NCBI GenBank assembly: GCA_030765045.1
Contig: CM060964.1
Location: forward strand, 172,476,719 to 172,540,718
DNA length: 64,000 bases
Source: Tenodera sinensis
Taxonomy: Eukaryota > Arthropoda > Insecta > Mantodea > Mantidae
Direction: 5' to 3'
The notes below the pieces were generated by a model, which was not told where the DNA came from, did not search any database, and saw nothing but the letters and a program-made list of their open reading frames with translations. This document shows positions 22,060 through 34,988 of this stretch, piece after piece (the first letter of the stretch is position 1; every line of letters begins with the position of its first letter). A program made the position numbers and the translations under genes.

Positions 22060-23490
22060 CTGTTAACAATCACAAATTGGCGGAGATTCTCAAAGAAAAA
22101 TGACTGTCTGCTAGTACTGACTTGTAAATGGAAAAGCTCCTTTCTACTTCAACGGAAACAAGTGGAGCATACTGAAAGCAAGCAATATATCCTGGATTTA
22201 ACTCACAGTCAGCAAGAGAAAATTGTTCACCAGACAAAGCACTGCCAATTGAACACAATGTTTTGTGCCCCCTGTTCTTGTCTATACACTTCTTTATTTT
22301 CATTGCCACTGCATCACTCACTTTACCATATGCACGAGTCATATCATTCACTACTTTATCCACTATTTGTAGCTGTTCCATTAATATCACTTGGGATTTT
22401 TCCAGAGAAGTTATTGCACCAGGAAGGAATCCAAAATTGGCGTAAGAAAGTTTACCTGCTATTTCTTTATCAGCCAGCAGTTCTTGCGCCATTTTGATTG
22501 ACAGAGATTCAGCATTATCAAAAGAATAAACTACTTTCTTCACAACGTCAAAATTCTTGCAATAATAACTACAAGCCTCGAGCCATGTTCCCCATCTAGT
22601 CAAAACAGGTGAAAAGAGCAGTTGAATGTCTGGAGCTTCTGCTTTGAATGCTACAACTAGAGAGGGGCTTTCAAGAATACTTTCTTGACGCATCCAATTA
22701 ATTTATCCACTTCAGGAAAATTTGCGCATACTTCTTCTGCGACCCGGTGTAATGCGTGCGCTAAACATGTCACATGCACCATTTTTGGGTAGAGTGTACT
22801 TAAAGAAGTACCAGCTTTCATCATGTAGGGTTCTGCATCTGTTATAAAAGGCAATATATTGGAATTTTGAATCCCATTAGGCCAAGGTATTCTCAATGCA
22901 TGGTCAAATACTAAGCTGATGGTTGAATAGTTCACTTTGTCCAGCTGCTCACGATGTAATAGAAATTGTTCTCCGGGGTTGTGTGCTTCTAGAACTCCAA
23001 CAATAACATTCGCTACATAACGGCCTATAGAGTCCGTTGTCTCGTCGATGGATACGAATATATTCTTTTCTCCAATCCTTTTTCTTATTTGTTGCAAAGT
23101 TTTGTTGTAGCACCGATCCACGTAGGTTCTTCTGAATGTTCTGGGATCTGGAATTAATTTCCTGTCTCCTCTTCTAAGACAGCGCGCAGCTTAGGATGAT
23201 TCAGCTTGTGAAGTGGAATATCGGCAGACAGAAATGCTTCACATAATTTCTCACAAAATGGCAAAAATGTTGAACGAGTTTCGTCCAGAAGCATCTACTG
23301 TAAGCCTACGCTGGATTTATTTTCAAGTCGTTGCAGGCCACGTTTATGCTTCTCCCGTGACATGTTGTTCTACGGTAAACTTCTTTCAGCAGCCACTCTC
23401 ACATCACAGATCTTGCAGAAAAATATATGACCGTGCATGGAAAAAATATTTTCTCCATATTTTGAAACGAATGGCTTCAATTTAACACTA
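22060..23490 (-). pseudogene. hAT transposase with BED-type finger, relic 2
   Basis: Minus strand, N to C: MHGHIFFCKICDVRVAAERS (C-x2-C of a BED finger, with a stop before the histidines), CEKLCEAFLSADIPLHKLNH, NIFVSIDETTDSIGRYVANV (catalytic Asp region), FITDAEPYMMKAG, HVTCLAHALHRVAEEV, SPVLTRWGTWLEACSYY and the C-terminal dimerisation motif YAPLVSVEVERSFSIYKSVL. This is the hAT family common in insects that is often annotated as CGGBP1-like. Two long frames, 22657-23121 and 22070-22693, overlap with a frameshift near 22690; a stop follows EEETGN. The LTR element sits 57 bp beyond the C-terminus, possibly inside the same hAT copy. Confidence 0.85.
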
Positions 23491-26400
23491 TTACTTCCTT
23501 TCACTTTAGGTATTTTGCTCTTATGGTGCTCGTACAGGTGTTAGAAACAACTGATCACCTCACTTAACAGCACAACAATGCCGGTTTACCTGGATATAGG
23601 AATTTCCTTGGGAGTGTGGGCAAGTCCGTTAACCACATTCCTTGAAAAATAGGGGTAGGAAATAGCTTAAGCTCTAAGAAATTGAATTCCTAGAAGTGGG
23701 CCGGTTCATAATGCACATTCCTTGAAAAATAGGGGTAGGAGTTAGCATAGCATTTACTTAAATCCAAGAAATTGTATTGACAAGAAAAAATACTGAATTT
23801 TAGTTTTAAAAAAAATGAGTTAAATACAAATAATCTCCCAATCTTCCGGAAAAGTGTTATAAATGCTCAAAATGACCTAAAAATTGCCAAAAATGACTTA
23901 TCCGTAAAAAAAGTAAGAAAATGCACAAAAATGCCCTAACAAATTGCTTTTATTTAACTCGTTAGTCAATGCCATACCTTTTCGTATATGCAAGCAATGT
24001 TTCAACCTTCATTTGGAAAAGATGCAAAATCATTAGTTGCCTTGCCCTAGTCATTACTTCTTAAGCTTGCTTGTTATAAATGGAATATTTGTCATTTGTT
24101 TAAACTGTTAAGTAAAATCACGTTTTGGTTATAAAATGATCGTTAATGCGTGCGAGTTGTGCTCACCACTATTTCCTTTGTTCCCCATGTGTCGACCACT
24201 TCACCCCCTTCAACATCTGGTCGCCACAATATTATAAAAATAACGTTATTTTGTTCTTGTATTCTTTTCTGTGGCAATACTGTGCACCTGTCCTGTTCGC
24301 CTTTTAAACGTTCTGGACTGGTGTGTCAACTTCATTGCTCTGCCTGCAAGTAATACAAAATGGTCCTCCAATAAAGAAGAAGTTTGGCTGCATTGCAGGA
24401 TGTCGCAACACATTCGTTTAGACCCATTTTGAAATTGTTGGCCAGCTTCCATTACGCTTTAGTATGCAGTACTTAAAGAAACATTTAGGGACATACAGGG
24501 GATCTTTAAAGCTGTTTTTATGTATGGTACAGTATTCATTGCAGGCCACAGTTATTTGAACTCTATAAAAATTATTATTTTAAATTTATATTCGTACTTA
24601 AATTCATTTCCTGTTAGAAATAATTATTTTTAAGAGGATGCTGCACTGAAAATGTGGTTTTCCAAACTTTTCAGTCAATTTAGCCGAAGCTGTCTGTTTA
24701 ATTGTGTCTTATATAAACATTAGATAGTTTTAAAGGTCAGTGTAATATCTATTTTCGTGTCCGAGTTAATATATTTTAAAGCTGAACGTTATATATGCCA
24801 AATGCTCCACCCAATACAACTTAAAAACATCTGTGTTTTAAAACTCTATGTCATTTACCTGACTATAATGCACAAATGTGTCATGAGTTTGTTTTACTGC
24901 CCTTAGTTCAAAGGAAAATAAATTTTAAATTCTATAATTTTAAATTTTAAGTTTTTTAAAGTTTTACATAGCTTCAAATTTAAAAATTAAAATGTCTTTC
25001 AAAATGAGACATATTAATATGACATGTTTAATTTATTTTGTTTTAAAAAATTTGCTCCTATCCTCAATAACCACTGATAAAATAATCAAAGTCCGATAAC
25101 ACACATTCTGAATTATAAGTTTCAATGTATAATAAACTGTCTGGGCTTCTGGTTCACCTCCGCCATTGCGAAACAGCACACCTTCCTATCGTTGACAGGG
25201 GTTTGAACTGGGGCCGTGGTGCCATTCACTACCAACCTAAACAGCTGTTCCTCATATCGGAAATTTCCGTGCACCGGACTGTACCTATTGAAGTCACCAA
25301 TATTTACACAATTTTGTCGTTTATTGCACGATCCATACTGGTTTATTTATTAAGGTTAATCCTATAGCAATCTTTAGTTTCATATAATTTCAGGGCTTAC
25401 AAAGCACAAAGACCTTTAATTAAAAATAACTTACACTATAGGTAAAATTCCAATCAAACTCTATTATACGAATAAGAGGGTAGGTTTCAGCGCGAATGTT
25501 TTTAAATGTCTGTTAGGAGCACTCAAAGCACTCGGAAAGTGAAACCTAGGTGTAACACCAGTGTTGTAGTATGAACTCTGCGTGTAGGTACAATTCCCGC
25601 ATCCACTTGCAAGGTAAAGCCGCCTCCGTCTCATTTTTTGAATTTTTTCCAATGCAAACACAACAGCTCCTTTTGAGGCACATCCCACGGGTGTTTAAGC
25701 GGTAAATGGACCTTTTATTCAGTGCCTGCTTCTCATTTTCTACGCTTCTGGGCCTCGAGGAACTTTCATTTCAGCGAGAAACGATGTTCACCTCAGTTGC
25801 CCTCAGCAAAAAGCTTGACATTTTACAAAGCGGAATGTCGTCTGTGTAATGACTATACAATATTCATGTTAGACCTAGATGTTGTTTCTTGGAGGAAGTC
25901 GGCCTCTAGGTGGTATTTGTAACATTCTAAATGAAGAAGGAACAACTAACCATAGGAAAGCTGTAAAGACTATTGCATTATTTGACGAAGAAACCTTCGC
26001 ATAATTGTAGAAATACTCATTCCCGATGTTACTGAAAAATCTTTCCTTGAAAGCAGAAATGCAGGAAAGCTCGTGTTATTCACATGCCAATTTTGCGTTT
26101 TACAAACTGCTATATCAGCTGCAAAGCGGGAGGGAAGCGGTTCAGACAAAGTAGTATCAATCCTTTTATTCAATCAGATATAATTACCTCCAAAGAAAAC
26201 AATGAAAGAGAGGGAATATTTATAAATTTTTAAACCCCAGATTAGAGTTTTCTTGTGTTTCTGAAACACTGGCATTAGTATTTCTGCATTCAGGAAATGC
26301 AAAGTTAAAGAAGAAAAATATTCTGGGTTCTGAGAAGTATTCATAAAAGGTACGGAAATTTCTAGCAAATAGATAATCCCAAGCTTCTGGCTTCCAATTT

Positions 26401-27507
26401 TCTGAAGAATGTTAAACGCTTGTGTCCATTGAGGCTAGGAGAGAGACTGGAACGCCCAAATATCCCCTGTACATTGTCTTATAAGGATAAGGAGAAAAAA
26501 AGCTTATTCAGGTAACGCACTGCAAATGGAACATAGATATAAGTTGCAATAGTACACAGTTAGCCTTGTAATCGTGGCTTTTAACACATGCAAATATATT
26601 TATTTTTCATTAATAATCCAACATCAGTTCCGAGAAATTATTGTCGTTTGCGTTTATGGTTAAACAGATGTGCGACAGCATTTCAAGAGCAAAAAGTTGA
26701 AACAACTGCAGCGAATTATTTCCATAAACGTCCTAGGTATACCTTTTCTTTCGTGATATAAAACACGGTGCGTTTAACAAGAACATGGTGTTTCTCTGTG
26801 CAATGTTGGATATGCCTCGCAAATGTATCTGGAAAGGTTTTCTGGGCAATGGTTATCCGCATAGAAAATTAACCGCAGATAATTTCTTGACGCGTGTTAG
26901 TCAATTAATTGCTCTGATGAACCCAGTACTTGTAGACAAATAACCAGACTAAAATATACTGTACATATACTCTTCACAAAACTATCATACCTCTGTACGA
27001 ATGCTATAGTATAAGAAAAGGAACTTTTTGGGTATAAAGGTAACCTTGGTAACTACGAAGCCTGTCTTGAGCTCCGAAGTAATTTTTAACATATACGTGT
27101 TACAAGTGTTCTTGTTTGTGTGCTATTGTAGTACTGCGAGATAAATGAACATTAAGCAAAGGATTTTATGTGCAACTTTTACGTGACTATCTTCCTGAAG
27201 GGAACCTGTAGGACAGGCGTGTCAATAGGTGTCTCCTAGGAGTCGCCTCCCCAACACAGCTGAGCTGCCATGCCAGCAGGCTTAGTACACGTTGCTCAGA
27301 ATGACAACGCGCGCGTTTCATCAACAATAGGCAGCAGATTATTTTTGTATTTTATATCATGAAAAACCATTTTGTTTAATTTGTGATTATTCATTACGTC
27401 ATGTATCTAATTTAAATATTAGACGCCATTTTAACAATAAACATATCAATGAATACGGCAAGTTAGTTATACCTATCAGTATGCCCATATATTCTCTTAA
27501 ACCATAC
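23491..27507. other. Four kilobases with no gene recognised
   Basis: AT-rich. A 27-bp identical pair, cacattccttgaaaaatagg plus gggtagga, lies at 23634-23660 and 23714-23740. At about 24379 the plus strand reads KKFGCIAGCRNTFV followed by a stop, which is too little to call a THAP finger. No other protein, RNA or repeat signal is recognised; short frames at 25464-25688 and 25722-25922 match nothing I know. Confidence 0.4.
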
Positions 27508-27517
27508 ATTAATATTG

Positions 27518-27789
27518 TTCAATAGATGCTAGATTTCGGGCTTGTAGGTCGTGGTCCAGTCGATGAATGTTCTGACGTTTCGCCCAAGACTACGTTGGGC
27601 ATCTTCAGATAATGTCTCATAGCTGGTTGATCGTCCTCTAGTTGTCAATCAGCTATGAGACATTCTCTGAAGATGCCCAACGTAGCCTTGGGTGAAAGGT
27701 CAGAACATTCATCGACTGCACCACGGCCTTTAAGCCCGAAATCTACCATCTATTGGATTAAGGCCGGCCGTGAAAGTCTCAGCAAGTAT
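27518..27789 (+). mobile_element. Inverted PLE terminus insertion with 10-bp target duplication
   Basis: Two arms of about 110 bp (27520-27633 and 27637-27755) are inverse copies, from caatagatg to the near-palindromic centre. The right arm is followed by attaaggccggccgtgaaag, a terminal sequence also present in the 57-kb PLE (gccgtgaaagcttc) and at 41626-41645. The whole is flanked by attaatattg at 27508-27517 and 27790-27799. Each arm carries a hammerhead-like core. No protein coding capacity. I read it as an inverted, PLE-terminal-repeat-only insertion. Confidence 0.7.
27570..27608 (-). ncRNA. Hammerhead-ribozyme-like core in PLE terminus (left arm)
   Basis: Minus strand: CTGAAGA (fits CUGANGA), stem GCCC...GGGC, then GAAA and cGTC. 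These are the conserved strands of a minimal hammerhead in the right order with helix II of 4 bp; helix III is almost absent, as in the minimal, probably dimeric hammerheads known from animal PLEs. The right-arm copy at 27667-27703 (plus) has gggtGAAAg and one base less of pairing. Confidence 0.45.
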
Positions 27790-27799
27790 ATTAATATTG

Positions 27800-29559
27800 G
27801 TAGTTATTATTTACTTTGGTATAATCATTATCATCGCGCTGCACAATAATTAATATTTGTAGGATGAAAAGTCATACTATTCGTGCTGTCACATTTTTAA
27901 ACATTTTAATTAACTTTATTTTCGTATAGGGCACACTCGACAACAGAGGGTTAGGAATTGAAATCCCAGTTCTCCAACAGACTCAATAAATAAGCCGTCA
28001 CAAACTTCCAACGACGCCATTCAACAATCTGTTACGGCCAGTTACTGTATTTCAAAGTTCAATCATGTGAAAAACAGATCCAGGTCTATATTAACAGATA
28101 TGAATTTACTTTATGTTATACAGTTAAGCTGTTCCGCTTTGAAACCTGATTTAAGTAAATTGATAATGAGAAAACACGGCCGTCGATCTGGAACAAAATG
28201 ATTTAAAATATCTGCACAACTGGGTCTCACTTTTACAATTACAATGTGCCGGTATTTGTGCGGGCAAAGAACGGTGTAATGAGGATGAATGAACAACTTC
28301 AAATTGAACATCCTGTGTGGTTCCGTAATGTGGTGTGGGAGCAGTTGCTACCCTCTCTCTGACCCGCCTGCTATAGGACTGATCTTATCCCAATTCTTAG
28401 GCTGTATTCTCCAAGTAAAGAAGAGGTGCGGAAACCTATAAATACATTTAGAGAAACGAGTTCAATTCTGGCTAGGAAGCAGAGGGTCATGAGGGGAGTC
28501 CCTACTGAGCAAACTTTGGACGAAGTTTCGCGAAATATCAAAAATTGCTGCGAGGACTTGAGCAATTTCATTGAGTTCAGTGTGACCAGCAACCAAGCGG
28601 CGAAAATTGAAGACCATACAAGATCACTGACATCGATGATTGCTGTTACGTAATAATGAGTGTCGTGTAAGCTTCTGTAACTAAATTTTGAAGTTAAGGA
28701 AATTTATGCAGATTTAAACATTTGACAAAACATAGTTACATTTACACGGTTATATTTCGACGTAGATAAACCTGCTTTGAAGCTCAAAGAAGCACCACAT
28801 TTCGTGAGGAATTTCCTGAAATTTCCATTACGTGACGATAAAGTTGGATTATGATGATATGGTAGGTAGCAAATAAGTGCACTCTGTTTGAAAGCCGAGT
28901 TCATGAGGTTGAAAAAGCAAATGTGTAATTTGCCAGAGATGTGTGGTTGCAGGAGGAGAAAACCTGCAAGATCTGCAATAAGGCACGTGCATATTTTCAC
29001 TGCAATTGTAACTAATTGTGGGAACCTGTCCAAAAGTTTGAGAGGAAGAGCTCTAGCTGGCGCACTCAGATTCACCGCGCGACTTTGTAGTCCAGTGTAT
29101 GTATGCAAAGACATTTGAAAAATACTACCACATATATAGGGTGACATTTTGAAAGCACTTAGCGCCCAGACGGCACAATCTATGTGGTCAAGGGAATCCG
29201 ATTGTTAGAAAAATGTTTTGGATTTTTACTTACTAAATGGCTATGTGAACCAAAGGGGCTATTATATAGAACTATTGAAAATTAAATAATACCTCAATAT
29301 ACATAACTACTGATCTTTTGCTGTTTTCCGCTTAGCACTATAGATTGATATCTACATCTTGTTCTCATTATACTGTATGGATTTCTTGCAGATAAACATC
29401 TGTTAATATACTCAAGTTGTACTCCTGTACTTAAGTTTGCAGTATGTCAATGGTCATTTGACCTCGGACTTTTAGGTACTTATAAATTTAAAAGCATTTA
29501 TTTTTTATGTGCTTAAAAAGTCAGGAATATGCTCCAAACACACGAAAATATTTTCATTA
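27800..29559. other. No gene recognised
   Basis: A 75-codon plus frame at 28426-28653 (INTFRETSSILARKQRVMRG...) and one at 28888-29118 match nothing I know; both lack splice or promoter support. Confidence 0.4.
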
Positions 29560-29565
29560 AGTTAT

Positions 29566-31190
29566 CTAAACAAATTTATCAAAGTACTCACCTAGTCTTC
29601 TGGTCAGCAAAGCGAGAAGTGTTGCAGTGAACGACAAAAGTAGAGCTTCAGTTGGGCATCTTAAGCTGTGACGATTGCCACGGAACAGAGACTTGTGTCT
29701 CGAAAATGTGCGTTCAAAATCACAGGATGTTAATCTTGCATATTTGTAACACGCAATATCACTGAAACTCAGATGTTCGATCTGCTCAAAGTTCTCTACA
29801 CTGTTACCCATTAAAATATCTGAAATTTTGTGCATTACTTCATTTTTTTTAGGCAAGACAGGAAGTTTTCTTTGTTTCTATTTGTTTTTAAACCGCTAAT
29901 TTTGTTAAGTTTTTTCAATGTTGTTGATTTCTTTTATGGTTTCGATCAATAATGGTTTTGATTTTTCCAACTTAGTTATGCTCTCTGAGAGGAAACAGAA
30001 ATTTGCACTAATGAAATTCAAATTAGCTTTAAGTGCAGTTAGCTCAATTGGAGTCTGAAACATGTCCTGCAGTATTGCAATGGAAGATGCCTTTGCTCTG
30101 TCAAATTCATTTATCACAGAATATATATGTTCAATATCCCAAAGGGTGATGGTGAGGTTAGGAGGAAGTGGAGTATTTGGTGCCCTACTATTAAATAGTT
30201 TTATTCTACTTGGTGATTTCACGAAAACTTATTTTTTTTTTTTTTGCATTAGCAATCAATTTATCTACATTCGAATAAAGCACATGAATTGTTTCACAGA
30301 CTCTATGCAGAGCATGCGCTATACACGTAACGTGGTGCATAATATTAGGGTAGCTCACTGAAAGTCCTCCCTGACCAGGTTTAATCATGTAGGGGGCAGC
30401 GTCAGTAACAACACATTGCCACATTTAACACCTCCTGGCCAGAGAATGTGCATTGCATCATTGAAAACACGTGTTACCGTTGTGTGATTCGCCACAGAAA
30501 TTTCTTCACATGCTGAAAGACATATATCTGACAGCGCAGCATCATCTTTCAGAAACCCAATTACAATATTCACGATTTTCTTTCCACTACTATCAGTTGT
30601 TTCATCAAACGATGCCCATATATATATTTTTTTTTCATTCTCACACAGTTTTCTGATATTATTTATCGTTTCCGCGTAGCACATAGGCACATAGTACTTA
30701 AGTAATGTTGATTCGTCTGGAGGATCCAATCTGTGTATACATATTTTTGAAGAAAATTCCTAAATACAGGATTACTTAATGTTGAGAGCGGAATGTCTGC
30801 GGAAATAAGTGCGTTGCATATATCTGTTGAATATTTTGCAAATTTTGACGGTTCTGAAAGAGAGGAAGAGGAAGAAGAAGAAGAAGCAGACGATTCACCA
30901 AGTAGCTTTTGCCTAGTATGTTGATTTTTAAAACGGTGAGTGAGTGAGTGAGTGAGTGAGTGAGTGAGTGAGTGAGTGAGTGATTAGGGTTTAAGGACCC
31001 GTCTTTTAAAACGGTTCACTGCGGATATATGCTTATGTCCACTTAAGTGCTGAGTCACTTGAGAACGTTGATTTGCAGTTATACTCTTTTCACATGCCTT
31101 ACGAAAAAGAATTTTGTTATCCGTTGTGAATACATGTTTAAATTCACTAACATATTACCGTAAACGAGCAGCATCACGACACTTTACTTT
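29566..31190 (-). pseudogene. hAT transposase with BED-type finger, relic 3
   Basis: Minus strand, N to C: EFKHVFTTDNKILFRKACEK with QHLSGHKH (BED finger, first Cys changed to Arg), ICNALISADIPLSTL, IYIWASFDETTDSSGKKIVN (catalytic Asp region), AAPYMIKPG, HVTCIAHALHRVCETI and the dimerisation motif YARLTSCDFERTFSRHKSLF. Same broad family as the relic at 22-23.5 kb but clearly diverged from it. Frames break near 30420, 30230 (a T12 tract) and 29890. A 68-bp retroposon tail is inserted just after the finger (30936-31003). Confidence 0.85.
30936..31003 (-). mobile_element. Short retroposon insertion: 3' end plus (TCAC)n tail
   Basis: On the minus strand it is gacgggtccttaaaccc followed by (TCAC)n. 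It is flanked by ttttaaaacg at 30926-30935 and 31004-31013 (the match can be extended to 12 bp). Removing it and one repeat restores the hAT reading frame region. The lead-in matches 8498-8516. Confidence 0.75.
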
Positions 31191-32284
31191 TCCAATTGTT
31201 ATTAATCCTAACCACAAACTAAAATAACTGCTTACGTTAGTCTCAAGGGAACGAAGAAACCACAAGGCACAACTGCTTTGTCAAAGGCAAAGTGATGAGG
31301 CGTATTGACCTTGGCTGTCGAGAGCTCTGATCGCGTCTTATCTTGTTTATTAGAAGAGCGAAATAATAGTAACTAGGCGTATAGTCAGTGATAAAACACA
31401 AATGGATGATTTCTCGCACCGGTTGATGTATGAGACGTTGCTGTCCTGAAGATATGATCGTATCTGAACAGTGTTGGTGCGATAAGTTCACGTAAACATT
31501 TGGGCAGTTTCATATTAACATACTTTCCGATACGCTTCATGGCTTTGCCAAGTATAACATGTCTCAACCTAGTTCCATCCTGTTGTAAACATCTGGGCGG
31601 GAAGAGAGACAGAGACAGAGATATTGGGACAGAAAACGGTTAAGCTGTTGATTGGTTTGGCGAAGATAATGGTCGTTTTCTTTTACTTGCCTACGTACGA
31701 TAAACCCCTCCTTTAAGTACAGTATTGTACGTAAGTAGTTTTCTGATCACTGCTCTGCGCGAGCTCATTTCGGACACAGAAAAGTATGCTAATGTTTCGA
31801 TTCTTTTAAACGTAAACAGGCCCACATTTTATCTTTCTGCTTCACGTATCACATAGATGTGTTCTCGGCTCGTGACTTCTGAAGGGATATATACATAATA
31901 GTACACTATATGCAGATTAGACAGAAGACAGGTGAAATTATACACACTATTAACGTATTATGTTAAATTAAGCTGCATTTTACTTAACAATTACTAAAGC
32001 ACACTGCTATTATATAATATTTTTGCATTCCTATACCAGGCAACTCTCTCGCAACGAGGTCTGTATCGAGTTGAATGCTGATTAAGATGTTTTTGTTTAT
32101 AGTGTGGAGTTGCTTCTGATATTTAACACTGTATTTCCTGTACATCTCGTGGACCTCACAAGGCCAAGGACACTTGTGTATATGCAATTTAAAATCAGTA
32201 AGCTTTTCATCATGGAGCAGACTGGTGCTTCAGCCGAAATGAAACACAATCGAGGCAAACCTTTAAAAAAGTGACGAGTGGCGA
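31191..32284. other. No gene recognised
   Basis: Contains a gagagacagagacagag run at about 31601-31620. No domain, RNA or repeat boundary recognised. Confidence 0.4.
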
Positions 32285-32725
32285 ATGATCGCGCATTGTT
32301 TCGCATTACTTAAAGAAAGAAACCCGGAATCGTCTATAAAAAACATTGAGAAAGAAACTGGTGATCTCCTTGGTATTTCCACAAGTAGTGTACACAGTGT
32401 TAGAATGGAACAGCAAGCATCCGGAACTCTAAGAACACCGGAAAAATCACGTAAATGCAAACAGCGCGTGGAGAAATACGACGATTTTGCGAAAAGTGCT
32501 ATATGCAGTAAAGTTCATGGTTATTTTTCCAGAAATGAACCGCCGACTCTTAACAAAATTTTGCATGCGGTAAATTCTGACACGCACTTGCCCAATTTTC
32601 ACGAAGTACTCTCCACCGTTTGCTGATAGATATAGGATTGAAGTTTCAAAAGCGAGGCAGAAATCAGTTATAGTGGACAGAGAGGAAGGAATCCGATTAA
32701 AGCTAACCATTATGTTACTGCATGA
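32285..32725 (+). pseudogene. IS630/mariner-type transposase, N-terminal relic 2
   Basis: A 113-codon frame reads LLGISTSSVHSVR (HTH), GTLRTPEKSRKCK, YDDFAKSAICSKVHGYFSRN, EPPTLNKILHAVN and LPNFHEV; then in other frames TLHRLLIDIGLKFQKRGRN and SVIVDREEGIRLK. The blocks correspond to those at 10330-10790 and to the DNA-binding half of insect IS630-like transposases. The DDE domain is missing. Two single-base frame changes separate the last three blocks. Confidence 0.75.
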
Positions 32726-33398
32726 TTCTTTTAATATTCCAACTGATAGATTTAATAAATTAATGTGTAACCCAACTCTATTTGTCTAGAAGTTAGTGCT
32801 GCTATATATACTGCTAGTGTTGCAAAACTTTTGTGCGTGCCTGTACGTCTAACACGTGGCGAGTTGAGTCAGCTCCGCCTTGTTGTTTACAGCAGGACTG
32901 AACTAGGCTGAGACATGGTATAGTACTATGCATGAAATCGCATTCCAAATCTGGTGTAGTTTTATGAAGTCAAAGTATTCATTTATAAGCATTATATGTG
33001 ACATAATATGTGAAATTATTTACGTTATTACAAATATCTATTCAAGTAAAACATAGCGAAAATATTTTTTGTGGTATACAGCTCGGTATTTTTAATCCAA
33101 ATATCTCAATCGGAACTTTGACGAAGTCTGGAAATCATAAGTAATAGCAAAGAAAAAATGTATTTACCTAAATGTCCGAGCCCTAATGATTATTGTTATT
33201 ATTGACGTCATTCGAAAATGGGTTTCTCTGCTTTTGGGTTGTAATTCTGTTTGGAGAAATCACCATTACAAATGATACTAATATCACTAGTGCTATGTCT
33301 GTATAAGCATGTCGAATTCTTTCTTGACACAAAAGGTTGCATATTGATGTACTACGAGTGACTCACTTTTAGGACATACCCTAACAGTTGTCCTACAG
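32726..33398. other. No gene recognised
   Basis: AT-rich; nothing recognised. Confidence 0.4.
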
Positions 33399-34749
33399 CA
33401 GAGTTGCCAATGTTTAAAAGTAAAATTATCGTACCGGCCATTCAAAATTATACATTTGGATTCAAAATTATCGTACATCATAAACCAAATGCTACAACAA
33501 GAAATGTATCAGGATGACACTTATGAAAATGTAATAGTATGATGTTTATGGTGTCCACTTACAAGATTGATGACCTCGATCAGTATTACAACTTTAGCAC
33601 TTATGTTTCTCGCACTATTCATCTGAAAGTGCATTATCTCCCTCAACTGTTGCACCATTATACAAATTTGTTGTTGAGATAAACTTTAACATCTCGGTGA
33701 CTTGCTGATTTTCGGACCTACCACATTCTTTCATAGGCTGAGGCGACCGAATAAGTTCATTTACTGTATCTAGCGCCAAACTGTTTCTAATTTTGGTTTT
33801 TATTAAACCTGTTGTTGTTGTTTTCTAGTGCCTTGCATCTGGCAATGAAATCATTAGCATTCGTGCTTTCCAATACTTTTGAACTGTAGTTTCTTCTGAT
33901 CTTAATGCTTCACAGGTCTTCAAGTGATCTTCCTTTAGGACTCATACTCATGTATGTGGCTTTCATGTAACTGTTTTCTTAACGGGCACCAGTTTTACAA
34001 TGTGGCAGTTACATCACCCGACTTAAACCCCCATTTTGCAAGGGGGACCACACCTATCGTTGGTCAACGGGTCCATCGGACCTAGCCGGGAGGACTAAAT
34101 AGGTGGTATTTAGATCCACCGACCTTCCCCTCATGTGCCTCTGAGGGACGCTGTTGTGCTGTGATAGGCCAGCACATATGTAAATGACATTTCCTCCATT
34201 TTAGATGAAACAGTTATACCGCTGTGATTCGGTCTTTTATTAAACCTAGTTTGGAAAAAACTCTTCCACAAGAAGTAGGTCTATGGGGCAATGAAATCAC
34301 TGATAATGCAACCTCCGACAGTTCTTTGAAATCAGTATTTCCACCAAGGTGACATGTGTTTAACAGCACTCCAGAAACTGCCAGGTTCAGGCATGTTCTT
34401 TATTTCACGAATTCCGAGTTTTCTCAAGTGATCATCAGTTTTCTGAACAGTGCCTTCTTCATTGAGATTACCAGATCTGGGCACACTGGCAGAGAATAAG
34501 GGCTAGGAGGCCTAGTAGGATATGAAATGGTTGCCTTAGAGTGGTGGAGACAGGCCACGAGGGCAAAAGTGGTGTCGCTATTTGTAATTAATTTTATTTC
34601 GCTGGTGTGCCAAATAAAGTGAAAATGATATTTCGCCGGTATCGAAATTATCGTACACCCCCATAATTATCGTACGGGTTGACAACCATGAGTACAAACT
34701 ATCAATTTATCGTATGCCCCCATAATTATCGTACGGGTTGGCAACCCTG
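33399..34749. mobile_element. hAT-like terminal-inverted-repeat element
   Basis: Starts CAGAGTTGCCAA at 33399 and ends TTGGCAACCCTG at 34749, an inverted pair with one mismatch and the CAG...CTG ends of hAT elements. Subterminal aattatcgtac copies occur near the left end (about 33423, 33464) and three or more times near the right end (34646-34731), including a duplicated ccccataattatcgtacggg. On the minus strand at about 33680-33820, GLIKTKIRNSLALDTVNELI resembles the C-terminal end of hAT transposases. Flanks tcctacag and ctcttatag are only an approximate 8-bp duplication. Confidence 0.5.
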
Positions 34750-34988
34750 CTCTTATAGCATTACGCTCAAAATATTTGAGAAGCGTTTTATGAGTGTGGA
34801 ATCAAGACCTGGAATTTCTGCAACTTGTAAATTGTCAAGGAACTGACTATGTGATCCCGTCGTTGCTGTTGTCATCTCCTTGTTTTGGATGACCAAACAC
34901 TAACCCAGTTACTTAATTATTTGAGTATTTTTAGTTCTACTCTGGTCTTTCCTGGTTTGTGCACTCTTGGCATCTATCTGTCTACACC
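34750..34988. other. Spacer between TIR element and LTR element
   Basis: No feature recognised. Confidence 0.4.

Noticed and set aside
24379..24425. THAP-type zinc finger start (GCIAGCRN)
   Set aside because: Only a dozen residues before a stop; no downstream AVPTP-like block.
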